Shown in pieces: positions 29,626-39,599 of a stretch of 41,853 bases of DNA; within the stretch, counting starts at the first letter, position 1, and every line of letters starts with the position of its first letter. The stretch covers positions 144,939 through 186,791 of the forward strand of contig BJOX01000156.1 in assembly GCA_009731375.1 (NCBI GenBank), given 5' to 3'. Origin of the DNA: Paulinella micropora. Its lineage: Eukaryota; Cercozoa; Imbricatea; Euglyphida. The notes under the pieces are model-generated. The model saw only the letters and a list, made by a program, of their open reading frames with translations. It did no database searches and had not been told where the DNA came from. A program made the translations under genes and the position numbers.

Positions 29626-30363
29626 NNNNNNNNNNNNNNNNNNNNNNNNNNNNNNNNNNNNNNNNNNNNNNNNNNNNNNNNNNNNNNNNNNNNNNNNNNN
29701 NNNNNNNNNNNNNNNNNNNNNNNNNNNNNNNNNNNNNNNNNNNNNNNNNNNNNNNNNNNNNNNNNNNNNNNNNNNNNNNNNNNNNNNNNNNNNNNNNNNN
29801 NNNNNNNNNNNNNNNNNNNNNNNNNNNNNNNNNNNNNNNNNNNNNNNNNNNNNNNNNNNNNNNNNNNNNNNNNNNNNNNNNNNNNNNNNNNNNNNNNNNN
29901 NNNNNNNNNNNNNNNNNNNNNNNNNNNNNNNNNNNNNNNNNNNNNNNNNNNNNNNNNNNNNNNNNNNNNNNNNNNNNNNNNNNNNNNNNNNNNNNNNNNN
30001 NNNNNNNNNNNNNNNNNNNNNNNNNNNNNNNNNNNNNNNNNNNNNNNNNNNNNNNNNNNNNNNNNNNNNNNNNNNNNNNNNNNNNNNNNNNNNNNNNNNN
30101 NNNNNNNNNNNNNNNNNNNNNNNNNNNNNNNNNNNNNNNNNNNNNNNNNNNNNNNNNNNNNNNNNNNNNNNNNNNNNNNNNNNNNNNNNNNNNNNNNNNN
30201 NNNNNNNNNNNNNNNNNNNNNNNNNNNNNNNNNNNNNNNNNNNNNNNNNNNNNNNNNNNNNNNNNNNNNNNNNNNNNNNNNNNNNNNNNNNNNNNNNNNN
30301 NNNNNNNNNNNNNNNNNNNNNNNNNNNNNNNNNNNNNNNNNNNNNNNNNNNNNNNNNNNNNNN
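29586..30363. other. poly-C run and assembly gap
   Basis: Forty C (29,586-29,625), then unknown bases 29,626-30,363. The right flank starts with a short G run. Apparent long proteins crossing this gap are Gly/Pro readings of the flanks and are not genes. Confidence 0.95.
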
Positions 30364-30370
30364 GGGGGCA

Positions 30371-30664
30371 GTACCTTTCCCCGGCACCACCCGCCCCATT
30401 TTCTTGACGCGCGGTGGCTGAAAGGACAGGGAGGGCCAGGGAAATGTCGCACTCTGCCGCGCCGGCCTGGCCTACGGGCCACCGCCGACCACACAAAAAA
30501 GACTGCTCTCAGCCACCGCGACAACCAGCACTCCACCACCAAAAAATCCGGTCTACCAGTACGAGCCAAAGTTCTCACATCAAGTGTTTTAATAGCGAAC
30601 AAGTTGTAAAAAGAAAGGATGGGAATGGCGAAAGGCGGGTGAGGAAACCACACCCGCCTTCGCC
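30371..30664. repeat. about 290-bp direct repeat, copy 2
   Basis: Matches 29,290-29,580 in the same orientation. Differences are spread along the copy (for example one extra CTACCAG-type insertion near 30,553), more like a diverged duplication than a simple assembly overlap. It ends about 25 bp from the stop codon of the F-box-like gene, so it could contain that gene's 3' untranslated region. Confidence 0.93.
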
Positions 30665-30688
30665 ATTCCCGCATTTTCTGCCAAGCTT

Positions 30689-32675
30689 TTAGCCCCCGAC
30701 GGCGATGGTCGCCAGCAGGTTGTCCAGGCGCAGGGTCACTAGCCGCCACCAGCGGTGTTCGTCAAAGACGGTTAGCACGGCCGTCGACACGCCGTTCAGG
30801 AGCAGCGATGCCAACAACTGCAGCAGCCTTCGGGGCATCGGGTCCTCGAGCACGAAGCAGTCCGCGGCGGGGGCGTGCCGGCAAAGCTGTTCCACCGTAC
30901 GCGCGACGTTCTGGACGCAGATAGCACAGTCCTGCCCCCGCTGGTACAAACGAGACAACCGTGCAATCTGGCCTTTTAGGTAGTCCGCCAGCAGCAGGCG
31001 CAGGGCCCCGCCCTCCTGCCACGGCCGCTGCCACGGAATGCGGGCCGTGGCGCCCAGTGGCCCCCCAAAACCCGCGCACGCCAAGAACGTGGGCGAATCC
31101 TCGCAGAACTGGCCCCGCACGCAGCTGTACACCGTCCCCCCGCCGCCGGCCGCATTCCGTGGCCACGCACGCAGGAGCGTGTAGCTGCCCCTGACGCGGG
31201 CACGGGGCGCCCTCGTACGGAACCGGGGGGGTTGTCCAGCCGCACAGAAACGACACGTAAGCGTTCACGGCTACTGGCAGGCGGCACAGCGCGCGCAGCA
31301 GCCTGTTCTGCACTTCTAGCAACGGGCCGGGGTCGCGCTGGCCCCGCCTGATAAAGTGGTAGATGTAGCTGCACAAGTTGAAAGACACGAAACGAAAAAG
31401 GGGCGGCGGCCCGGGCGGGTCGGCCCACACCTTTTCCCAGCGCCTAGCCCAGCGTTGCAGGCGCGAACTGTCGTCCAGCACTGGACAGTCGGTTAGCAGC
31501 ACATTTCTGCTGGGCATGGCTAGCGCAATTGCCAGTTCGCGCTTGTGGTGCCCGGGCTGGGCCAAGAACGCGCGGGCCAGCGCGGGCGCGGCGCCGGACC
31601 CGCGGTCCACCACGGCCAGCACGGAGGGCCGCAACATTTGTAGCGCCGACAGGTCGGCGTCTAGCGTTGCGTGCCGCGAGCCCAGGTTCAGCAGTTCCAG
31701 GTCCAGCCAGGCCGGGCGGAAGCCGCGCGGCAGCAGCCGCGCGGCCAGTTGTTGCAGCGAGCCGCGCGCCAGCCCCGGGAAGAGCTCGGCTCCGGGCTCG
31801 GCCGTCAGCATCGACTGGCACGCCGACACCCGGAGCTTGTACGCGGTGAGCTGGGGGGTCAGGTCCGGGTCCCAAGTCAAACCGCCCGTTGAAGCCCCGT
31901 GCAGCAGCGGCAGCAGCCCTACCGTGCAGTCCAGGCTGACGGTCTTTAAACGGTGCCACCGCGCCGGGCCCGGCCAGAACATCACGTCGGCTGGTTCCTG
32001 CAGTTGCGGGCCCGCGTCTGTCACGCTGATGCGCCGCAGGTGCGGGGCCAGCCGCTGGAAGTCCGGGCCTGACAGGCGCGCCCTAGCGCACGCGTGCAGC
32101 TCCAACTTCTGCAGCGCGCGGCAGCCCAGGCCGCCCACGCCCCGGAGACCCAGGTCGAGGTTACTCAAGCTAAGCTGCCGGAGCCGGGGCGCCAGCGCCG
32201 CTAAGGCCGGCAGAACGGGCGCGCTCCAGGAGCCAAATGACGCCCCCGCGGGGGGCCGCGAAATTGTCAGGTCCAGGCGGTGCAGACAGATATTTGCGCT
32301 GGTGTGCGCCGAGCTCCAGGCCCCCAGCAGCTTGGCCACGGCGCGCGGGTGGCCGCTCACAGACAACCGCCTGACTCTAGTAAAACACGACAGGATGCTC
32401 TGTAGCAGGCGAGCGCGGGCGTCCGGCAGAGTGCAGCTGATGTAGTGTAGGGCCAGACTAACGTCGGGCTGCGCCTGCGACACGGCTTTGGCGGGGAACG
32501 ACTTGTGCGCACTCTCGGGGTCCAAAATCGGTTGTATGCACAGCAGCAGCGACGCGCGACCCCCGGCCCTGCGATGCCAAGCGCGGCAAGTCTGGCTCAG
32601 CGCCAGCAGGTCCCGGCAGCCGAGGCTCAGCGCCAGGTGCTGGTAGATGATACCGTCTCGGTCGAAGGCCGCCAT
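30689..32675 (-). CDS. F-box-like protein, frame broken at a C6/G6 run
   Basis: Start ATG at 32,675, directly after a run of seven A. The N-terminus (residues about 10-36, IIYQHLALSLGCRDLLALSQTCRAWHRR) has the F-box pattern: hydrophobic helix, L-x2-L-x2-C-R-x-W. F-box proteins normally recruit substrates to SCF ubiquitin ligases through Skp1. The middle has leucine-rich-repeat-like segments (RLRQLSLSNLDL, ALQKLELHACARARLSG, LRRISVTDAG), the usual substrate-binding partner of an F-box. The reading frame is open to 30,762 in one phase, but from about 31,132 a different phase (ending with TAA at 30,689) is much more protein-like (ARLSRLYQRGQDCAICVQNV, RLLQLLASLLLNG). The switch lies at CCCCCC, 31,136-31,141, suggesting a one-base indel. 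About 660 residues in total. F-box plus repeats is common in some giant viruses. Confidence 0.7.
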
Positions 32676-32925
32676 TTTTTTTAGTCGCTTTCCGAACAAA
32701 CCAAGGCTTGGGATATTTTTTTTCCTTCTTGCAGCTTCAGCGGGAGGGGGCGCGCGAAAGAGGGGGGGGGGGGGGGGCCCACCCGTGCACACACATCCAG
32801 ACGACATGCGCGAAAGAGAGGTGGGGGGGGCCGGAAGCAAAAGGTTGGGGTTGGGCCTTGCCACCTTTTTTTACCCGCCGCCGTGCCCTCCGTTTCGGCC
32901 CCGAGAAAAAGAAACACGGGGGCAG

Positions 32926-33136
32926 AAAAAAGACAGACGACAACGGGGGGGCGCGGCGTGCAACAGGTCGAGAAAAGAACAAAAAAAAAGGCAGGAGAGG
33001 GGGAGAACGAATGCAATCCTNNNNNNNNNNAAAAAAGACAGACGACAACGGGGGGCGCGGCGTGAAAAGACACAGCACGAGAAAATACACACAAAAAAGG
33101 CAGGAGAGGGGGAGAACGCTAAGAAATGCAATCCTT
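32926..33136. repeat. about 100-bp duplication around a 10-N gap
   Basis: 32,926-33,020 and 33,031-33,136 share AAAAAGACAGACGACAACGGGG, GCGCGGCGTG, AGGCAGGAGAGGGGGAGAACG and AATGCAATCCT. A fixed 10-N gap between two near-copies usually marks two contig ends that overlap but were not merged. The duplicate includes the start region of the gene at 33,126. Confidence 0.88.
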
Positions 33137-33914
33137 TCTAACAGAAATCCCCGCCCTAGAATCTGCGAAGCCGGGCCTGCACAAACCTAAAAACCAATGG
33201 TTTCTCGACCTGTTGTTCGCGGCGCGACCAGGCTGTGTGCTGGCCATGCCATATCAAGAATTTGTCGACTCCTTGCGATTCACCATGCCAGACTACAGCC
33301 ACCGGCGGCCCAACCACGCCACCAAGCACAGCTCTGGGTGGAATTCCGTCACCAAGAAAGAAGCGCTGGGCAGCGAAGATGAAGGTAAGCTTGACTGGGA
33401 AAAATTCTTCCGGCCACGCGACGGCGCCGTGAACGGGTTTGATTGTCTCCACGCGCTGTCGCCAATATTGCGGGGCGCCATTATGACCACCGAAAACGAA
33501 ATCGACTATTATCGTGCCTCATCCTCGGGACTAGACATACTGCTGCGCTTCCCGTATATTCTGCTGCTGCCCAAGGCGGCCCACCATTTTAAGAGTATGG
33601 TGCTGTACAACCTCATGTGCTGCTCCCCTGCCGTGCAGCTCTGCTCCACCAACTACGCGCCAATCTCCCGGCAGCTCTATCCGTCGTACGAAACGGGCCG
33701 CAGGTGGTTCGTGGGGTGCGGCGTCTCGGGGCCGCCCCAGGGCTGTGTGCCCGCCATGATAGCACGGGAGGGTGACGATTTCGACGTGATTTTGTACGGG
33801 CCCTTTGGTAGTCTGGAGGTTTACAGGCTTAGCCTGCAGAAAAAGCCCAAAAACGTGAAATCGAAGGAGCAGGCAAAAAAAAAAGAGGAAGAGTCCAAAC
33901 CAGACCCGTATTAA
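33126..33914 (+). CDS. uncharacterised protein with Lys/Glu-rich tail
   Basis: 262 codons from ATG 33,126. It begins MQSFLTEIPALESAKPGLHK. The body is mixed alpha/beta with WFLDLLFAARPGCVLAMPYQ, FDCLHALSPILRGAIMTTEN, LDILLRFPYILLLPKAAHHF and VILYGPFGSLEVYRLSL. The last 25 residues are Lys/Glu-rich (KKPKNVKSKEQAKKKEEE). No family recognised, and no signal peptide or membrane span. TAA is followed by an A-rich stretch, and AATAAA lies at 33,990-33,995, a possible polyadenylation signal. It lies alone on the plus strand between two minus-strand genes. Confidence 0.75.
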   Translation: MQSFLTEIPALESAKPGLHKPKNQWFLDLLFAARPGCVLAMPYQEFVDSLRFTMPDYSHRRPNHATKHSSGWNSVTKKEALGSEDEGKLDWEKFFRPRDGAVNGFDCLHALSPILRGAIMTTENEIDYYRASSSGLDILLRFPYILLLPKAAHHFKSMVLYNLMCCSPAVQLCSTNYAPISRQLYPSYETGRRWFVGCGVSGPPQGCVPAMIAREGDDFDVILYGPFGSLEVYRLSLQKKPKNVKSKEQAKKKEEESKPDPY

Positions 33915-33989
33915 AAAAAATGAAGAAGCCAAAGAGGGTGTGCCGGCTGAATGGGGAGCCCGTGCCTTTTTTCTGACCATAGAATTTTT

Positions 33990-33995
33990 AATAAA
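33990..33995 (+). promoter_or_regulatory. candidate polyadenylation signal
   Basis: AATAAA 76 bp after the stop codon of the gene at 33,126-33,914, within TTTTTAATAAACTAGC. Position fits a eukaryotic-type 3' end, but a chance match in A/T-rich sequence is possible. Confidence 0.35.
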
Positions 33996-34212
33996 CTAGC
34001 ACAAGAAAAAAAACATTCGAGAGGCTAAAACAATCAAAAGAGCACATCGCGCGCGAAACCACCCCGAACAAAAAAAGGTGGGGAAAGAAAGGTCTGGTGT
34101 TTGCCTGCCTAACAAAAGTCCGGGTCTTTGTTATAGCCGCAGGGGCTGGTTTCTTCGGACTTTCCACTCGCTGCAAACAGCGCCACCGCAGAAAGTCCGG
34201 CAGCTGTCACAG

Positions 34213-34548
34213 TCACTCTGGTCCGCAAAGCCCCGGAAGGTCTCGGCGATCGCGCGGGAACCTATCAGCGCCCCGGAGCAGCTGCTGGCAGACTGCTTTG
34301 AGCTCTGGCGACGTCGCCTTGTTCACTTGCTCTACTAGCAGGGCCAAATTATCTTCCTCGCTGCAATGTTCCTCATAGACAAGCAGACATTCGGTGCGCT
34401 GGGCGCACCACTCTCGGTTAAGCACCGTCACGCCCCGCTGGACGAGCTTGAACTTTTCGACGTCAACTGACTCGTCCGTAGTCTTTGCCTTCTTGCGGCT
34501 GGCATTGCCGGTTGGGCTGCTCAAAGAATGTTTGCCGGGCTCCGACAT
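34213..34548 (-). CDS. small protein, possible C-terminal zinc motif in a shifted frame
   Basis: 111 codons from ATG 34,548 (MSEPGKHSLSS), directly after a run of seven A. Residues 15-25 contain a basic ASRKKAK segment. The middle is a helical region (KFKLVQRGVTVLNREWC, ECLLVYEEHCSEEDNLALLV, ELKAVCQQLL). It ends GLCGPE at a stop. Just past the stop another phase reads CDSC, then TFC, then AVCSEW, before a stop near 34,133. The two phases meet at a GGGG run (CCCC on plus, near 34,230), so a one-base indel may have removed a Cys-rich end. No function assigned. Confidence 0.6.
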   Translation of the reverse strand: MSEPGKHSLSSPTGNASRKKAKTTDESVDVEKFKLVQRGVTVLNREWCAQRTECLLVYEEHCSEEDNLALLVEQVNKATSPELKAVCQQLLRGADRFPRDRRDLPGLCGPE

Positions 34549-34797
34549 TTTTTTTGACAGTCATGGCAAGACATGGTAAAGAAATGGGGGGGGGCCGAAT
34601 GAGGAGAAAAGGGAAGATAGAGGAGGGGGGGGGCCAAAGGTGGGAAAGGGGCCGCATGTGTCGAAGAGGAGGGGAAGGTGGGTGGGGGGGAAATGTCGAA
34701 AAAAAAGGAGGGAGCGAAACAGAGAGGGAGAAAAAGAATCTGCACCCTCCCAACCCAAACGCCCTCCCACCCGCACCTTACGCATTCTGTTACACTG

Positions 34798-36121
34798 TCA
34801 AGCTTTGTGTGTGGACGGACGGTTGTCAGCCACTAGGGGAGGGGGGCCAGGGCTGGCCAATGCTGTTTCGAGCAAGCGCAGCAGCTCCGGCACCATTTTC
34901 ACCAACACCTGGTCAATCACCGAGCCTCTTTCTACGCGCGGGCGATACATTTGCCTAAGCCCCTCCAGCACCCGGGAAACTTTCGCGTCTGGCCTGCCCC
35001 AACGGTACTGCATCCAGAAAAGAATGGCCATCTGCTTGAAGCAGTGCCACGCCGAAAGCTGGCTAGGCTCCGTGACCATCAACAACAGGCGCTCATACCG
35101 AGCCCGCAGCGCCTGTTCGCCAACTATCGGCTCCATCTCCCACAGCTTGCCCTCGCGCGACAGTTGGCGGTAGAAGTAGCACCAACTGCTTGGCCGCGGC
35201 ACCGGCATAAAGGCAGTCATGCCCCCTTCGTCTGCAAAGCCCGGGTGCAAAGTTATAAATGAACGTAGATCGACGTCGCTAACGGGTGCTGCAGCAGAGC
35301 GGGCTCGGTATTCCGCGCAAAGTATTCGTTCAGGACGCGGAAGGGCACCAAGTATGACCACAACTCACTCTTCCAGGCAAAGCCCCCTATTGCTGGGCGG
35401 CGAGCGCCCGCTCCACGTCTTCTGGCTTGGCTATTGAATCTCTGAGCGCCGCTGTTAAGGGCGCAACGAAGTGAGGGGCGCACAGCGAGGCCACTCGGTC
35501 TCGCAGCTCCGACGTTTGTGCCACCTGCAGGAGGCTCTGGTGGTACATGTCATAGCGTCCGGGATGCCAAAGATCGTCGTCGTCTGTCGTCAGGACCCAC
35601 TGCAGCCGGAGGTCGTGCGCCTGCGTACGCAGCGTCAACGCGCGCAAAAACGCAAAGTGCTCCAGCTGCGAGAGCCTGCTGTCGTGCCAGAACCAACGCA
35701 AACGGCAATTGTCTTCACACTGTCGAGACATTAGCAGCTCCTCCGCCATCGTTTTCAGCTCAGCTGAGGCGGCTGACAAGCTAAGCCAGCACCAGCCGCG
35801 ACGCGCCGGTGCCTCGCCGGTGGAAGGAAGAGTCGACACAAAGGATTGCAGGCACAACCCGAGGTACCGCACACCCGTTGGGCTCCGGACGTGCGACGCG
35901 AGCCATACTACTATGTTAGGGCTCGGAAATTGCGCTACGTCGGCCAGCGGGCTGCGCTGGCACGCCCGCTTGTGTCCCGCCCTCCAGTCAGCGACCTGAC
36001 ACTTGCGTCCGCAATATGCCGCCGCGAAGCAGCGTGTACAACTCGCCGGCAGAGAGTCTGCTCGTCTCGCACTTGGTCCGTCACAGCCACGATAGGTACA
36101 GCTGCTGCTTTTGGCCTCCAT
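34798..36121 (-). CDS. MYND zinc-finger protein with two apparent frame changes
   Basis: I chose ATG 36,121 (MEAKSSSCTYRGCDG), which lies about 20 bp after an A7 tract. The MYND finger (residues about 8-54) shows C-x4-C, CTRC, YCGRKC-Q-x2-DW and HKRAC, the C-x2-C, C-x3-C, H-x3-C spacing of this zinc fold, which usually binds proline-rich partners in chromatin or signalling proteins. The body is helical (LQVAQTSELRDRVASL). The first phase stops at 35,387. Protein-like sequence continues in a second phase (GFAWKSELWSYLVPFRV, to about 35,290) and a third (DVDLRSFITLHPGFADEGG, to 34,798). The joins are near 35,395 (a G5 run) and about 35,285. Read as one gene it is about 440 residues. No SET domain is seen. 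Confidence 0.65.
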
Positions 36122-36843
36122 GAAAGTCGGTGCCTTTTTTTGGTGTCTGGCACAATTCGCTGTCCAGAAAACGGCGGCAAAGATGAATATGAAAAAGAAG
36201 GGAAACGGACGTCCCCCCCCCCTCTCCCCCCAAAAAGTTTTTGCACGCTTTTGCCCCCCCCACCGAGAAGATGTTATGATTCTAGCTGGAAGACGGGGGG
36301 CGGGGGGGGGGGGGGGGGGCCCCCGGGTTTTTTTNNNNNNNNNNGGGGGGGGGGGGCTGCCCACGTGTTGTCTTGCCTTAAAAAGAGCTTTTGATGCCAA
36401 AAGAGATTTGCTGTAATTTGGGGTGTGCAGCTCGGCAGGGAAATCGACTCGGTAAGGTGGAAGGAAAGGGGAGAAAACAGAGAAGAGGAAGGCAGAAAGC
36501 GAAAAGAAAGGGAAAAGAGGAAGCTCTCTCCCTTCTCTCTCTTCTCTCTCCACATACGGCCCCTCCCCCCGTACGACATACCCTTTGTCACTCAGAGGGG
36601 AGAGAAGGAGCACCGGAAAGCTGGGGAGGGAAACAGGAGGGGAGGGGCGGCCCCCCCCCTTTTCCTCTCCTTCTTCTCTATCGGGGGGGGGGCCTTCTAT
36701 CCTCAACTCCAAAGCGCGTCTAGAGTTTAGAAAAATGTTATACAATCAATCAGAGCAGAAAATACCGTGTGCCGTTGGGTCAAAGAAAACTAAAAGGTCG
36801 CCCATCACGACCCCCCTTTTTTGCTACTCACGCCTAGCCAGCC
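36122..36843. other. intergenic stretch with G-run, gap and purine-rich sequence
   Basis: Divergent intergenic region. It contains a G run at about 36,296-36,319, a 10-base gap at 36,335-36,344, and a purine-rich block (36,455-36,520) followed by pyrimidine repeats (TTCTCTC). No gene seen. It probably holds promoters for the genes on either side. Confidence 0.7.
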
Positions 36844-39568
36844 ATGATAGATCTGCGCAAGTTCCTGGCAGCGGAAGCCGCTGAGTTGTTGCCTGCCAGT
36901 TCTCAGGGTCTGTTGGTACCGCTAGCACGTCTGGTTTGGCAAAGGGGAGCGGAAGCCGAGCGGCTCGTAACGGCGCAAGAAGCTTTGTCGAACCAAGATC
37001 TCTGGTGGAACAAACTGGACTGTCCGCAGTGCAAGAAACCATTAAGTCTGGTCCGTCAATCCGCGGATGGCCTCAGGCGCGCACACTTCAGACACCTAGA
37101 GCAACCCGATCCAGAGGATGCCCAACTCCATGGCGGTGAGGGGCTCACACACCTGTTAGCAAAGGCATTTATTCAGGCCAAGCTATCCAAAATCATCTTT
37201 ACGTGGGCCGCATGCTTTCGCGCCGGGGCCTGTGCCCAGAGCCAAAGGCGAAGCTTTGGGGGTTGCAGTGTTGTGTTGGAGAAAGCTTTGGGACCGATAG
37301 CCAGTGGACGTTTTGGGCTGGCGCCGGAGGAAGGCAGGCTGAGGCCTGACGTAACTGTGCTGAACGAGCGCGGAGAACCCGTGGCATTTATCGAAGTTTT
37401 GGTTACCAGCCGCAAGAAGACGGAGCACTGGCAGGCTTATTACAAATTCCCGCAGGTGATAGGTCTGGAAATAGATTTTACTCAAGCTCCGAGGAAGAGC
37501 GCGGGGGGTAATTATGTTCTGTCAGATGTTAGCTGCTGGAGGCCGCAAGCAGAATGCACCCTCTGTGCTCGACAAAGGCAAGCAGAGCTAGAAGCGCGCG
37601 AGAAGCAAGCTGCAGAAGCACAGTTGTCGTGCAAGGGCCCCTCAATTAACGTCTTGCAAGCGATGACACAGACAAAGCCCGAATTCCAGCAGTGGCTCGC
37701 GCAACAAGAGGCAGAGGAAGTGTTCGGGGAGGCCCAGTCACTGGCGCGCGTGCTGGCTAGGTTGCGTGCGTACGAAATTTCGGTCGTGAGCCACCACTGC
37801 GACTTCCACAAGTTCTTGCAGAAACTGGCGCTGGTGCTAGAAGCGCTGCACTCTGTTAACTCCGAGTACGGCCGGGAGTACAACCAGCTGGTGCTAGGCC
37901 TGCAGCGCAACCACACGATGGAGCCCGACCACGAGATCAGCGAGGGGGACCCGCTAATGCTGGGCCTGCTGGCCTTCCTGGACGTGTACCCGCGCCTGTG
38001 CCGGGAGTTGCGGGAGCTGGACCGTTGGCTAGAGCCCGTCGTTGTCCCGACGGTGGCGGGGCCGACGGTGGCGGGGCCCGCGGAAGAAGAACCGGTGCCG
38101 CCGCAGCAGAAGAAGAGGAAGAAGACGCACCAGGGCATTGCCGCTGTTGCGCATTTGGTAGTCAAGGGCTCGCGGGCGCGCTACCAACGCTTCGAGCACG
38201 TCATCCAGGGGCTGTTGACCTCTAAGAGTTTGGGCCAGCTGCGGCGCCTGGTGCAGGACGTACAAACGACCGTGGCGCTCCCGCAGTTGTCAAACGAGCT
38301 GCCGGCCACAGCGCGTGAAAGCGTGCAGAAATGCCAGGCCGTGTACTCGGCCCTTTACGTGGTCTCGGTGTGCCTGCAGGCGGCCGCGGCGGCGTTGGAG
38401 GCTACCGTCGTCACCGGCCACCAGCGCCGGAACATCCTCGGCGTGCTGCTGGAACCAATAACAGCGCTGCACCACCAGCTCATCGACGCGGGGCTGCCGC
38501 CAATAGCGCGCCAGCGCTGGCTGGCGGTGCTGTACCAGTGTGGGCTACGGTCCAGATTAACAGCTCGGTCCTGGACTTTCTTTCGCTGGCGCTGCCGGCG
38601 CTGACCGTAGCCCTGTGCCCCGTGCTGGTAGCGCCGCAGACCCGTGCACGCGACGCTTTCTTGTTGCAGGGTGCGAACGGGCCTAGACGGTCGGGCCTGA
38701 CCGCGTACCCGCTGCTGCCGGGCTGAACAGTCGGAAGAAGCCGCATTTCTACCGAGCCGTAGCGCCCGAGTACGGGTCCTTGTCGGAAGTCGAGGAGTGC
38801 CATCTGCGGCTCCTGCGGGACAAGGGCAGAGGGCAGCTGTACCTGCCACTTGCCGTGGCGCCGGCTACCTTCTACCCACAGGACGGCCGCTACACCGCGA
38901 GCGGCCCGGTGAACTACCTCGCGGACGCGCTGTGGCGCTGGAGCCAGGTAGACTGTATAGGTGCGGAAGACGGTCCGCCGGTGGACCGTCTTCCGGGCAG
39001 CGTGCGGCAGTTACTGGCACAACACGCGCAGACAACCGTTAAGGTGTGGGGGCAGCGCGTCGGCGGCCCGCGGGAAGCGGCGACGGTTATTGCGACTACG
39101 GTGCCCTACAGCCCGATGACGTGTTACGCGGGCTTGTACCCGAACGAGCTGGGATTCCAGCTGCGCGGGGCGGAGGCCAAGCTCAAGGGTGCGCTGCCGG
39201 GCAAGTGGCGCAGGGCCTCCGGCCAGCGGGCGGTGACGACGTACCTGCAGCGTGACCAGAGCATGTTCTGTGTGTACCCGGTGCAAACGGTCCGCAGCGC
39301 CGCCGAAAAGCTGGAGGCCAGGGAACAGGGTCCGTGCACCATCTGCCGGTTCGACCTCTGCAAGCGCTGGCTAGTACAAGCGCTGCAAGAAAAGCGCAGC
39401 GTGGAGATCTCGTTGTTGTCGGCTCCTGTGTACTGGAAGAAGCTGGAGCCAATCGAATTGACCGCGTGCAACCAGGACGGCAGCGCGGAGCTGTTTGCGC
39501 TGGGCCTCTGTCGTCCGGCTCCGGCGTCTGTCGAACCGTGCAGCACCGCCGGCCTCGAAGAAGCGTGA
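36844..39568 (+). CDS. large CoiA-like PD-(D/E)xK-fold protein, two apparent frame changes
   Basis: Start ATG 36,844. Features match the CoiA-like nuclease family: a zinc pair CPQC (60-63) with HFRH (81-84), then GGEGLTHLLAK (E99, H103, K107), RPDV (D169) and AFIEVLVTS (E184). These give the PD-(D/E)xK core used by DNA nucleases, but the Gln/Lys expected two residues after E184 is Leu, so activity is doubtful. The rest is a long helical region with KKRKK (about 420). The first phase ends at 38,604. Protein-like sequence resumes in another phase (VQINSSVLDFLSLALPAL, to 38,726) and a third (from about 38,690 to 39,568; CTICRFDLCKRW near the end). As one gene it is about 907 residues. CoiA acts in bacterial competence. 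Here a DNA-processing or defence role is inference. Confidence 0.7.
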
Positions 39569-39599
39569 AAAGTCGCGCGCGTGGGTAGGAAATAGAGGA

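Noticed and set aside
29254-30749. Long proteins spanning the gap
   Set aside because: Most of their length is unknown bases and poly-Gly from C/G runs.
31378-32445. 355-codon plus-strand frame
   Set aside because: Antisense shadow of the F-box-like gene in GC-rich DNA: Ser/Arg/Pro-rich, no domain and no ATG-linked leader.
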